A stretch of 64,000 nucleotides of DNA from Pomphorhynchus laevis (taxonomy: Eukaryota; Acanthocephala; Palaeacanthocephala; Echinorhynchida; Pomphorhynchidae): NCBI GenBank assembly GCA_012934845.2, contig WNNJ02002478.1, forward strand, positions 62,001-126,000. Direction: 5' to 3'. Positions 52,126-63,161 of this stretch are shown in pieces. The notes under the pieces are model-generated. The model was not told the DNA's origin and made no database searches. It worked only from the letters and a program-made list of their open reading frames with translations. Position 1 is the first letter of the stretch; every line of letters starts with the position of its first letter. The translations under genes and the position numbers were made by a program.

Positions 52126-55100
52126 CGAAAATTTTGTATTGTCAAATACAAAATTTTTTAATAAATTATTCTTTCAAAAAAATAATTATTATTAATTGAC
52201 AACAAATTGAGCCGAGGCTCTTTACAAGTTGCTTCACAAGAAATAAAAAGAATAAGAGTCGATTTGTCCCTCTCTCATCAGGTGAACTACTGAAAATCCC
52301 ACCGTTGTCTTGAGAAGAAGATTCATCATCCAGTAGGGCGCAAAAACTTGAAGCAGTAGACGACAAAACGGTCGCACTCTGAAGCGAATTCCAAGATCGT
52401 ACGACTCGTTTGGCAAAGCAGGAAACTGCATGCATGTACCTTTGTGTTTTCAGCATCAGGGGGTGTCCGCGAAGAGAAGGTTGACCTCCCCCTGAACACT
52501 TTCTCCAATGCACGACGCTCATAAGTAGTTTCGGGATAACAAGCTGGCGATGCATATAAGATATGGCTAAAGAAAAACACATTTGCTAAGGTATGGTAAC
52601 ATAACGGATCTATGCCTATCAGAGCTCGACGAGTATGTCCTATTAAGCGTTTTGTGATGCAACACACGTAGTCTAAATGCTTTCGAGTGGATAAGTCAGC
52701 ACAAACCCAAACTCCCAAATCTTTATATGAGTGGGTTATTTTGATACTAATTGAACCAAACTGGTACTCACATCCAAGATGATCACATGATCTTCGTGAT
52801 ATACGCATACATGTACATTTAGCGAAATTGATCCTCAAGTGATTTCGTTTAGACCAATTGGATATAACGTCGACTTCGCTTTGTAAATGATGTTTATCAA
52901 GATCGGAAATAATAGGTCGCCAAACTTTAAGATCATCTGCATATAATAAACTGAATGAACTGATATTTGGTATCAAATCGTTGATATAAAGACTGAATAA
53001 GATGGGACCCAATACACTTCCCTGTGGAACACCTAACAACACTGGAAATGGACTCGACAGCGACTCACTTACTCGTACGACACTTTGTCGGTTGGAAAGG
53101 AATACACGAATCCAGTTTATGATCCTCTTATCAAGATGAATGTGCTCCAACTTCTCAATAAGACGTGTGATTAACTGAGTCGAACGCTTTTGAGAAATCA
53201 AAGAAAATGACATCAACCGGTATACCTTGATCATAATAGTGATACCAATTTTCACGTGCATGTACAAGATTAGTAGTCGTGGAATAACCTTTTCGGGAGC
53301 CATGCTGTGCTGGGTTCAAAATTTGAAATCTATCTAGAAATTCTATTATTCGTCGCTTAATCAATCTCTCTAGCACACGACAACACACGCAAGTGAGACT
53401 AATAGGCCTATAATTGTCAATGGACGGACTATCCCCTTATAAATAGGACAGATGATGGAATTCTGTCAATCAGAAGGAACAACGCCAAAAGCAACAGACG
53501 CAGAGAAAAAATCGTAAAGCGGATGACATATTATGTCAGCGATGTTGCGCAAATATATGGGCGGTAAGACATCTGGACCCGCGCCTGCTTTGCATTTAAG
53601 TTTCCAAAGCTCTTGGAGAACATCATCACATCGGAAGAGGTCTCTGGTGTCATCTCCGGGCGACTCAAATGTACACGGATTACCCATTGTCACATCCTTA
53701 TGGCCAAGATTCAAAGAATGGAAATGATTTCCAAACATATTTGATATCTGCAAAGAATCAGTTATGAATTTCCCACCGTCACGCTGTATGCAATTCATAG
53801 GTTTACAGCGCGTATGCTTAGCAGTCACATACCTAAAGAAAGAGCGGGGATCACGGTGAAAGTTTATAGTTAGCTGTTTTTCGAAAGATCACCTACCAGT
53901 TCGCTTCATAGACGTAACGAGGTTTCGTCGTTTCTTATAAGTGCTGAAATTAGCTCTGTCTTTACGATAGTCATTAAAGGCCTTACGTCTCATCTTTAAA
54001 GCACGTTTTATGTCGCTATTAAACCAAAGCGGTGATATCGATGTCAAACAGTGTTTACTCTGAAGAGGTGAGAAACGATTAAGGAAATGGTACAGAGTAT
54101 CCCTGAAAAACTGCCATGAATATTTGGCGCCAACATCAGAAGCATCCAACCACTTTACCCCAACGAGATATTTATTTACTAGAGCAAAGTCAGTTCTGAA
54201 TGGGTTTACAGACGACGTCAGATTTACGCCATTTGAGTAGACATCACTCAGACCAATCGAAATGACCACATCATCTGAATGACCTATTGGGTCCAGATAG
54301 CTTAATCTATCGAGAATGTCATATGGTACAGTAAGGCATAAATCCAAAAGTGAATGTGAATCCAGTGAAAATCTTGTACTCTGACTGACATGTTGCTTAA
54401 GAGCCAAGCTGTTTATTAAGCCAAGTAGCTTCAAACTCTCGACATCCGAGTCATTGGAAGTGTAATTAACCCAATTGACAAATGGCATGTTGAAATCACC
54501 GAGTATAACAAATCTATCACGATAACTACTTCTCTCCATTAAAGCAGCTATGCTATCTGTGTTTGATCTTGGAGAACGATACACAGTCAATACCGTTATT
54601 GGATGTTAATAATATAGCTTAATACACAATGCTTAATCATGGTTAATAGCATCACTAAGAGTTTCAATTACTCAGAATTGAAGCCTATTAGAGATATACG
54701 CGATAACACCTCCTCCAATCTTGCCTGTTCTATCACTTCTACTTATGCTGTATTCCTCAATGAATATATCTACGTCTGCTATTGACGAGCTAAGCCAAGA
54801 TTCTGTGAAAATACCTACATCTGGTACGATATCTTGAAAGAGACATTTTATTTCATCTAACTTATTAAGTAGACTACGAATATTCGAGTAAATGATTTTT
54901 AAACCACCATTATTTGTGATCAACTTGAATGAAGAATCGCGAAGAGATTTCCGAAATTCACGAATACACCGATCGACATTGAGGCAAGGTGGAACAGTGA
55001 ATATTTCACGTCCTAGGCGGAGGGCGCCAAAGTGGTAAGAAGGTTTGCAGGATTGAGCATATCTGACAGTCCCTTCCAATGAATATGTAGACGCCTCCGC

Positions 55101-55135
55101 ACAACTCAAAAATTTTGTATTGTCAAATTTTTTTC
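52126..55135 (-). mobile_element. CR1-like LINE G array, full unit 2
   Basis: Nearly identical to unit 1 including the same ORF2 interruptions; it lacks 4 bp present in unit 1 near 50,452 (unit length 2981 bp to the 55,107 boundary). It reads LITNNGGLKIIYSNIRSLL, FTESWLSS, GDFNMPF, YADDLKVW in the same order. Sequence similarity to the other units stops at about 55,130. Confidence 0.88.
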
Positions 55136-55183
55136 ATCCAACTCTATTCGACATGCTAACTCTGATTTAATAATAATAATAAT

Positions 55184-55273
55184 TGTTAAGATCCAAAGTG
55201 AGGCTAATGTAGCTTTATTGAAAACATCTACAAAACAAATAACATTAAAACACAAGTTAGTTAATTCACGACA
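55184..55273 (-). repeat. LTR (3' LTR of the gypsy-like element)
   Basis: 90 bp, identical to the other LTR. On the element strand it starts TGTCGTGAATTAAC and contains AATAAA. Confidence 0.93.
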
Positions 55274-58200
55274 TTCTCCTCCGCCAAACATAATCTCGTA
55301 GATACGCGGGAGTAGCTTTATTTCGCACGGGTCTTTCGTTGCTCTGCGGAATTTCATTTCCTTTCTCGTCGGATATTTTGAAAGTATCGTTTAAAGTATC
55401 GTCGTCCGTACTCACAGTTTTATCGTCGCTGTAGCTGGTATTAGGGTTATAGCTGCTTTCAATATCATCTTTAGTAGTAGTTGTAAGTTGTGATGTATCC
55501 TTCGTACATTCATGATCTTCTATCATTAGATTTTGGCAGCTATCTCCACCTGACAACCGTTGTCCGATATCGAAACCGGGAGCCACGTCCCTTAAAGAAA
55601 CCGCACCTTGTCGTTGATTAGGATATTCGATGATAGCGTATTTGTTGTTAGCAGTCACAAGTTTAGCTGGACAACCTATTGGTTCATATTTCGATTCACG
55701 TCTATGATTCCGGACAAGTACAGATGCACCATCGGTCATCCATTTTGGAAACGTTTTGCCTTCATTACTCTTTCTGGGGTAAGAAAATATCCGTTCGTGA
55801 GGTGTGTAGTTGGTTGAAGTACATAAAAGACTCCTTATGCTATTGAGTGCTCTTAATAATATTATTTGCCACTGATGAATAGACATTCGTTCACTTCGTA
55901 ACGTGGTAGTTATAGCTGTCCAAATTGTTGAATTGTATCGTTCGCATTGCCCGTTACCTCTTGGGTTGTACGGTGTTGTGGAACTGCTAGCGATTCCTCT
56001 CTCACTGAGAAATTGTCTGACATCCGATGACAGAAACGACGTACCTCTATCCGAATGAATATATTCTGGACAACCAAAAATAGCAAATATTTCGTCCAAA
56101 CAATGACACACAGTTTTAGCAGACATATCGGGGCACGTGTAGGCAAAAGGAAACCGACTATACTCATCAATCACAACAAGGAGGAAACGGGATCTTGAAT
56201 TACTCGGTAATGGTCCTTTGAAATCTATGCATAATCGCTCAAAAGGGCGGGTAGCTTTAATTACATGAGCCGTACAGGTATTTGAAAATCGAGGCTTAGA
56301 AAATTTACAAGCTTCACAACGTTCACAAATATTTTTCACATCATTTACTGAGAATGGAAGAAAGTGTGATATGACATAATGAGTTAACCGTCGTACACCG
56401 GGGTGACATAATGATTCGTGAAGTTCTCGTAATCCTCTATCGAAATTGGAAGTAGCACATATTCTAGATAAGGTATCTGCTGGTCCATTCAAAGATCCCG
56501 GGCGGTAGAATATTTCAAAATCGTAATTGGCCAATTCTGCTTTCCAACGTTGTATTTTGTCGTTTTTTATCTTGCTTCCGTTTAGTTGATTGAATATAAA
56601 ACTAACTGATCTTTGGTCTGTGATGATTTTAAAATGCCTTCCGATAAGAAAATGTCGCCACTTAATAAGGGATTCCACTATGGCTAAAGCCTCTTTCTCG
56701 ATTGCTGCCCATCTCTGCTCGCTTACAGAAAGTTTTCTTGAAAAAAACGCAATCGGACGACCGTCTCCGTTCAGTGTAGCCGCAATGCACGTTTCAGAAG
56801 CGTCTGTCTCGACTGTTAGCGCTTGAGCGTTATCGATGTGGTATAAAGAAGCACTCGCAATATCTGCTTTAAGCTTTTCAAATGACAGTTTTGATTCAGC
56901 GTTCATAGGGAATAAAGCGTTTCTCAAGAATTCAATCTTTTGTGAAAATTCTGGTATCCAAGACGAGTAGTAAGCAAAGAGTCCAATACTTCGTTGTAAG
57001 GATCTGACATCGTAGGTGGGAGTTCATGTAAAGCCTGCAATCTGTCCGGATCTGGTTTCAGTACTCCTTGACAAATTAAGTAGCCGAGAAGCTTTATTTC
57101 TTTCTTGTTAAATTCACATTTAGTTGTATTCATTGTGAGCCCGCACTTGGTAGCGACACTGTTGAATTTGCCCAGATTTTCGTCGTGTTCTTGTTGGGTC
57201 ATTCCGCAAATTGTAATGTTATCTAGATAGGCAAATGTACTTTTTAATTCATTTGTTTCAATCATGTGATCCATACATCGCTGAAAGCATGACACTGCAT
57301 TCTTCAAACCAAAGGGCAATCTCGCAAAGCAATATAATCTTCCATCTGCTTCAAAGGCAGTATATAGTCTATCGTCTGGATGTAGAGGAACTTGATGATA
57401 AGCAGACTGTAAGTCAATTGTAGAAAACCATTTGTATTTACTAATTTCATACACAAGATCTTGTAAGTTTGGCAAAGGATAGGCATCCAGCAATGTATAT
57501 TTATTTATCGTTTGTGAGTAATCAATAACAAGCCTGCGTTTATGTCTCTCCGAGCGCGTAACTACCACTTGAGCTCGCCATGGTGAAATACAAGGTTCGA
57601 TAATCCCATCTTTCAATAACTTCTGAACCTCCGATCGAATAAAATCACGATCGGCTGGATTATACCGGCGAGACCTCGTTGCAATAGGAATGCAATGTTC
57701 ATTTAGATGTGAAAATGGTCGAACTGGCTTGAAATCTATAGGTCGCAAAGCAGCAATTACCAATTCGTTTCTGGGACCATTCAATTTTAGTTTGAAACTC
57801 TTATGCTCATTCATAAAATCCATCCCCAATATTGCTTCGGTACATAAGTCGTCCAGAACATGAAATATAATGTTTTTATAAATTTGGGACTTGTAGATGA
57901 TGTAAGTAGTGACATGGCCTTTAGTTAAAGTCTTGAAGCGATTAGTGGCTATTGTAATAGGCCGTATATCTCTGACGATAGGCAATTTCATCTTACTCAC
58001 AATATCAGTTCGAATAAAACTATAACAACTCCCTGTGTCAAACAAACACTCTACTCTTTTGTTGCAAATGGATATTTGGTCTACAGCTTTTCGGTCAGAC
58101 AGTATTGAAGAAATGCACGCAGAGTATTTATTACGACCGAATTGTGAAGATCGACACGCTCTTGCAAAATGTCCTTCTTTCTGACATTTATGGCAAATTG

Positions 58201-58970
58201 AATTTTTTGCCGGACAAGATTCTCGACTATGCTTTGATTGACTTCCACAAAAAAAAGCACTTCCAATTACTTTTGATTGTTGCAACTACTCTATCATTCA
58301 TTTGTGCCAGTTGATCTACCGCCTCTTCCTTTCTGCTGTCGGAAACATGAGCTAGTCGATAATAAGGTCCTTCGATTACCGTTGAACGTTTTTCCGCACT
58401 TTCCATAGCTTTTGCAATTTCAAAAGCGTCTGTTAGTGTTAAGGTACAGTTTTCAAGTAAACGTTCTCTAATTTTCTTTGAAGAAATACCCGCTATGAAC
58501 GCATTTAGAATTGCCTGATCTCGGTGATCTTGTGCCGATACTTCTTCGAACTTACATTCTGAGGCTAGTTGCTTTAAACTATTAGTGTAGTGTTGAATAT
58601 CTTCTGCATCTTCTTGTCTCCTCGCGAATAGTATATATCGAGCATAAATGACATTGGTCGGTCGCTCAAACATCGATCGAAGCGTCTTGATAGCTTCTGC
58701 ATAATCAGACAGTTGTTGAATTGACTTGAAAATTTGAGGAGAAACGTAATTACGCAGTAACGTTAATCGAATCTCACACGGAGCTCCGATGTGTTCGATA
58801 AACGCTTCGAATGTTGATAGCTAATGTTTCCAAATATCCGCTCCGTTTGGGTCTTCTGTGTCTATTGTAAGTTTACTTGGCTGCAGATATCGTGCATAAT
58901 CAACGTTCGCCAATCCGTTTCCGACTGAGTCCATCTTGACAACAAATGCTCACAAATGTTTTCAATAAAT

Positions 58971-59060
58971 TGTTAAGATCCAAAGTGAGGCTAATGTAGC
59001 TTTATTGAAAACATCTACAAAACAAATAACATTAAAACACAAGTTAGTTAATTCACGACA
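58971..59060 (-). repeat. LTR (5' LTR of the gypsy-like element)
   Basis: 90 bp, identical copy. Just inside it, 58956-58969 is complementary over 14 nt to 59001-59014 within the LTR, an arrangement compatible with the self-priming known for Tf1-type Ty3/gypsy elements. Confidence 0.93.
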
Positions 59061-59171
59061 ATAATACAATAATTTATTTAACGTGGCAAAAGCGTGCAAA
59101 ATGCACGCTTACATGACAACTAACAAACAAAAAAAACATCAAAGGCCACAGGTAATTAGTTAATGCCTACT

Positions 59172-59228
59172 TCATGCCTACTTCATGTTGAATGTTACCT
59201 GGCGTCATTATTGAGGATTTTATGGATT
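59172..59228. repeat. 57-bp direct repeat in LINE D, copy 1
   Basis: tcatgcctacttcatgttga... identical to 59691-59747. This copy forms the fused 3' end of the ORF1. Confidence 0.9.
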
Positions 59229-59690
59229 TAGCCTCTTTCAAACGTAATCGATCATCTCTGCTCAGATTGCGTAGCAGACGTATACTCGACCCTTTCAAAC
59301 GACGTGCGCTGGTAAAGATTATGTGAATAATTTCAGCAGAGTTGAATACCACTTTGAGCAGTATGGATCTCAACTTATTACTTATCTTACCGAGACGAAA
59401 AGCGTCCTTTATCTTCATGCTCTTAACAACTTTGTATCGACATTCATGCAATACCACCGAAAGAATGGATTGTAAATGACCCAAATCGTCATCTAATCGT
59501 GCCTGTCTATTTATAGCGACATATTCCTTTACGTTTGCAATAAATTCATACTATTCACGGTTATGAAAGTCTTCCCTTCTTCGAGGTACCTGACGAGAGT
59601 CATATGCAGATGCCATGCTATTAAGTGAAGGAGTGTCTTGAGAGTTAATCACATTTGCTTCTGAAACACCTCTAAGAAGTACAGACCTAG

Positions 59691-59747
59691 TCATGCCTAC
59701 TTCATGTTGAATGTTACCTGGCGTCATTATTGAGGATTTTATGGATT
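59691..59747. repeat. 57-bp direct repeat in LINE D, copy 2
   Basis: Internal copy within the ORF1 linker; presumed source of the copy at 59172. Confidence 0.9.
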
Positions 59748-60359
59748 CATGTTGAGGTTGTGTGGTAATTACTGAAGATCGTTGTCGCGATATTTGTAGT
59801 TGCGAGTTGTGAGCCATTTCTGAGCGGACAGCAGATACGTTCGGTTTGTCGTTATCCACCCGGTTGTTATTACTACCAGACTGTGATTTGGGGATGTTAG
59901 CCAAGGTAGCATGTTTGTGTAGGTTGCATTCAGCTGATACGCATTCGGTAGAAGCTGCGTTTACCAGGATAGATCCATTTGGAACTTGAGAAAATCCACC
60001 ACACTGCAATACCTTTTCCAATTGCTTTAAACGTTCAACCAACACATTGATTTGCTTCGCCGCACAAAATCCGCAATAAAATGGTGGTCCGTCGTCAGTA
60101 TCATCACCCAAATCACAAATGTGTGTTACCGATGTCCAAATTTGACAACCGCTAGTTGAACATTCCACTTGTACACTCTCGAATTTCCTGTTGTTGTCGG
60201 TATCCCCTGAGTTTGCTTGCCTACCTCTTGATACATTTTTCTTCTTGGCACACATTATCAGGATTCTCGATTCGTCTTTGATTGTTCAAAGATAATTGAA
60301 CAATTATTGTATGTATTTTACTGTAAGAATTTTAATAACCAAGACTTTTTAACTCCGTT

Positions 60360-60470
60360 GAAGTAATCGTTGTTATCGATGTAATCGTTGTAAACATTGT
60401 AATCGTAGTAATATAGTTGTAATCGTTGGAAACGTTGTAATCGTAGTAATCGTAATAATCGTAGTAATAG
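60360..60470. repeat. Short degenerate tandem repeats in LINE D leader
   Basis: Variations of gtaatcgttg and gtaatcgtagtaatcg over about 110 bp just upstream of ORF1 on the minus strand. Confidence 0.7.
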
Positions 60471-60540
60471 AGGATCTTTCTTGGTTGTTCGATTGCTCTG
60501 TATATTAATTGTATGTATATTAGATCTAACTTTTTAATTG

Positions 60541-60725
60541 TTGATAAATAATTATTGGAGCTGGATCAAAGGAAAGAAGAAATTATTTTTGATATTTCTT
60601 CTGTTAGCATCTTCAGAAAATTACTCATTTTCTGAAGTAATTTATTGAAGATGCTAACAGTAGTTAGCGAAATATCAAAAATAATTTCTTCTTTCCTTTG
60701 ATCCCGCTTCAATAATTATTTATCA
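60541..60725. mobile_element. Foldback element (~85-bp inverted arms)
   Basis: gataaataattattggagct at the left is matched in reverse complement by agc(g)ggatc...aataattatttatc at the right; the arms share aaggaaagaagaaattattt and ctgttagcatcttca. The arms nearly meet in the middle around 60,625. No coding content. It sits exactly between the 5' end of LINE D and the cut end of another LINE fragment. Confidence 0.8.
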
Positions 60726-61031
60726 AAAATGTAAATCATGTGTCTAGAAGGTAGGTACGGAGAAGGTATTCGAATGTGATAAAGGATGAAACGCGGCGGA
60801 CGTCGAGAAGGAGCTGATTCCAGGCGAGGGGGCGGCGACGAGGAAGGATCGGAGCCCGTAGTTGCTGGAGTAATTGGGAACGTGGAATAAGAGGAAATAA
60901 CGGGAACGCAGTGATGGAGAGATGGGGCTAGTGTCGTCTAAGAAAGAGATATTTATGAACATTGGGGAGCAGACAGCGCTGAGACGAAAAGTGACGAGAA
61001 GGTGGAGTTTGATGAGGAAATGAACAATCAA
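60726..61031 (-). mobile_element. L2/CR1-like LINE ORF2 C-terminal fragment
   Basis: Minus-strand HLLVTFRLSAVCSPMFINIS, FHVPNYSSNYGLRSFLVAAP match the last residues of LINE A ORF2. It lacks the 3' hairpin tail, being cut at the foldback element, and lacks the upstream part. Confidence 0.8.
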
Positions 61032-62350
61032 GTTAAAATAGGTCTGCTATCTGCGGTTAACATCCGACTCTTCAAGGATCGCGGACTTCGTACGCATGCT
61101 AAATCTGCACGTATCAAGGCAAACCCAATTCGTTTCTTCAGATGACTGAGAGTATTAGTGTCCGATGCTTGTTTTGTGATTTGCCTGTTTTGCATCAATT
61201 AGTCTGAGAAAACTCATGGTAACGTTCCTAATTCATCCAGATGTAGAAAAGACTGATGGTGTGAATGTCTCCTGTTTAATCCATGTTACTCGTTCTTCGT
61301 ACCTTGAACGCTTTCGTGTTTCATTGTCCAGGAACGAAGCTAAATGGGATCTGTTGGTGTTCGACTGGGCAAATATCGATAATATGTTTACGTCAACGAA
61401 AGTGCGCTCAAATCTTTCATAGTTTAAACCTCCGCACACCACATTCAAATGCGCTTTATCTTCTCTTTAAGTGGTATCTTTTTCGAATACCAGTTTTTGG
61501 AACGGCATTTAAAACTGGTTCGGTTGATACATCATGTCATATTTCATTTATTCATTTGCCAAATTATCCCGAACGGCGTTATGTTTAATAATCGTGAGTC
61601 CACCTATTTTTGGAGATAAAGCATGAGCATCCGTTGAAACTGATTCGCATTACATTGAGTTTGCGGGACATTCCAGCGGCCCATCCATACCGGGCCCTCC
61701 AAAGCATCCATAAATTCATTACGACTGAGATGGAACTTTTCATTATCTAGTGGTAAGGTACTTGACCATGTGGACGCTTCTGATATTAAGGCGTGAAGAA
61801 GATCATTATGCTTATGTCTATTAAGTTCTGTGAGTATTTTGTCCGACCTGGTACGAAAAAAAGCTTTCTATGAGTTTCGAAATAGTTCGAAGCGTCAATT
61901 GATGCAGGTCACCTAATTTTCCGTCCAAGCAGACACATTCATGAACTTTAGAGGAACGTTTCAAAAAATCGAATTCTAATTGATAAATGTTGCAGGGTCT
62001 AAGATTCTAACGCCTTCCATTCGAATAGGTGAGGTCATGACGATTTTACTTGTCGCATCAATTATGATACATGGTAATAATTTGACAAAGAGTGATTCAT
62101 TGAGTGCAATCTGGTGTGATGGAAAACAGTATATTGTCCTAAAAATATGTGACTATGTGAACTGAAGCGATTTAGTTAGATGTACTTATGCTACATCTTA
62201 AGCAATGTGACCTATTTCACTCAAACGGTCAATATAAGAAGACAATGTTAAACACTTGCTTTCAATCGGTTCTTCAACGTATTGCTTAGTCCCAATAGGG
62301 AACTCCCAAAATATCAATTCCGGAATGCAGCGTGCACGTGAGTGATAATG
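61032..62350 (-). mobile_element. Fossil of the unclassified RT element (family E), C-terminal half
   Basis: Pieces read along the minus strand: IDILGVPIGTKQY, VMTSPIRMEGVRILDPATF, ASTWSSTLPLDNEKFHLSRN, ERFERTFVDVNILSIFAQS, FTPSVFSTSG, LKKRIGFALIRADLACVRSP. These parallel ILGVPIGT, LGICDPRF, ASSWLSALPV, FVPLVFSTSGG of copy E1. The RT core is not present. Old, with several breaks. Confidence 0.65.
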
Positions 62351-62464
62351 TGCCCCTGTATAACAATTAATAGCTGTTACAATAGCGAGCTTTAGAAATT
62401 ATTGTTTTAATTATTTAAATAGCAATATTTGCATAATATTTGTGAAATACTTTGAAGGTGTAAT

Positions 62465-62578
62465 TTATTTTTGATAGATCGTGATCCCTTTCTTCATATT
62501 CTGAGCAACCTCTTTACTAACAAAATAACCATAAACATTATCGTGCATGAAATATTCCTTTACTCCGATTTTATTCAG
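62465..62578 (-). other. Candidate terminal exon or RT-element remnant
   Basis: 37 open codons after a TAG acceptor-like trinucleotide, reading LNKIGVKEYFMHDNVYGYFV then a stop. Codon content looks protein-like. It may be the last exon of an unknown minus-strand gene, or a continuation of the RT-element copy ending near 62,350. Not identified. Confidence 0.25.
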
Positions 62579-62756
62579 CTACGCGATTTAATATAAAATA
62601 TTTCATTATATGTATATTTCAATATTTAAAAACACGTTTTCAATTTCTTAATTAAATATTGAAATATCTAATATGCATACACAAATGTCCTTTGTCGGGT
62701 AATGAAATGGTTATATTTCTCATCGAAAGTGTACTTTAATATACCCAACATGATAT

Positions 62757-63161
62757 AAATGCTTATACAGGACCGCTACCAACAACATGCTGACGCAAAA
62801 CCAATTATTTATCATTTATTTGGGAATTTATCTGGACTCTTAGGGAGTGAGAGACCCCGAATGGTTCAGTCGGAAGGCGGCGCACTAGTGCTGCCGGGTG
62901 TTCAGATCCTATGGACCTGAGACGGTAAGGCTTGAAGAATACCTAGTAGAAGATTGAAGTAAAGTAAAGTCCTAATACGAACAAAGAGAAAAGAAAGAAA
63001 TACGTTCCTTAATATCTGTTTTTCTAACATGTTATGCTTTTCTAGATAGTTAGTGGTTCTTTTGTTAAAAAAATCTTTATTTATTTATAAATGCTTGTAT
63101 AGGACCGCTACCATCAACGTGCTGACACAAAACCAATTATTTATCATTTATTTGGGAATTT
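62757..63161. repeat. ~72-bp direct repeats flanking a tRNA-like SINE candidate
   Basis: aatgcttatacaggaccgct... at 62757-62828 recurs with few changes at 63090-63161, both ending ccaattatttatcatttatt tgggaattt. The sequence between differs and includes the tRNA-like promoter. Confidence 0.8.
62841..63000 (+). mobile_element. tRNA-derived SINE candidate
   Basis: Contains an A-box-like tggttcagtcgg and, about 37 nt on, a B-box-like gtgttcagatcct followed by a hairpin (cagatcc/ggacctg). Downstream is A/G-rich (aagtaaagtaaag...gaaaagaaagaaa). It cannot be folded into a full tRNA, so a SINE head is more likely than a tRNA gene. Confidence 0.4.

Larger units (their letters stand above)
55184..59060 (-). 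mobile_element. Ty3/gypsy-like LTR retrotransposon fossil
   Basis: Bounded by two identical 90-bp LTRs (TG...CA) and 5-bp target duplications ATAAT (55179-55183 and 59061-59065). Parts on the minus strand: Gag about 58,930-58,230; zinc knuckle and aspartic protease about 58,240-57,900; reverse transcriptase about 57,700-57,000; RNase H about 56,900-56,500; integrase with HHCC and DDE regions about 56,450-55,650. No envelope seen. It is broken in about two or three places. Identical LTRs indicate a recent insertion. The LTRs are unusually short. Confidence 0.9.
59167..60255 (-). pseudogene. LINE D ORF1, interrupted
   Basis: N-terminal part from 60255: MCAKKKN, VECSTSGCQIWTSVTH, PPFYCGFCAAKQINVLVERL, very like LINE C residues 1-70. 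C-terminal part: ARLDDDLGHLQSILS, ISNKLRSILLKVVFNSAEII, LLRNLSRDDRLRLKEA, the ORF1 RNA-binding domain. A stop interrupts it near 59,550. The last 20 residues (SIKSSIMTPGNIQHEVGM) repeat an internal segment of the same protein. Confidence 0.8.
59066..60540 (-). mobile_element. LINE D: ORF1-only LINE derivative
   Basis: Has the 5' box of LINEs A-C in diverged form near 60,535 (AAAAAGTTAGATCTAATATA on the minus strand), a leader of taatcgttg-like short repeats (60,360-60,470), an ORF1, and directly after it the shared 3' hairpin tail (gcgtgcaaaatgcacgc). No endonuclease or RT lies between. This resembles the half-L1 (HAL1) situation in mammals. The gypsy-like element lies immediately beyond its 3' tail. 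Confidence 0.8.

Noticed and set aside
62860-62935. A genuine tRNA gene
   Set aside because: A- and B-box-like strings are present, but I cannot fold an acceptor stem or a 7-nt anticodon loop; a SINE head is more likely.
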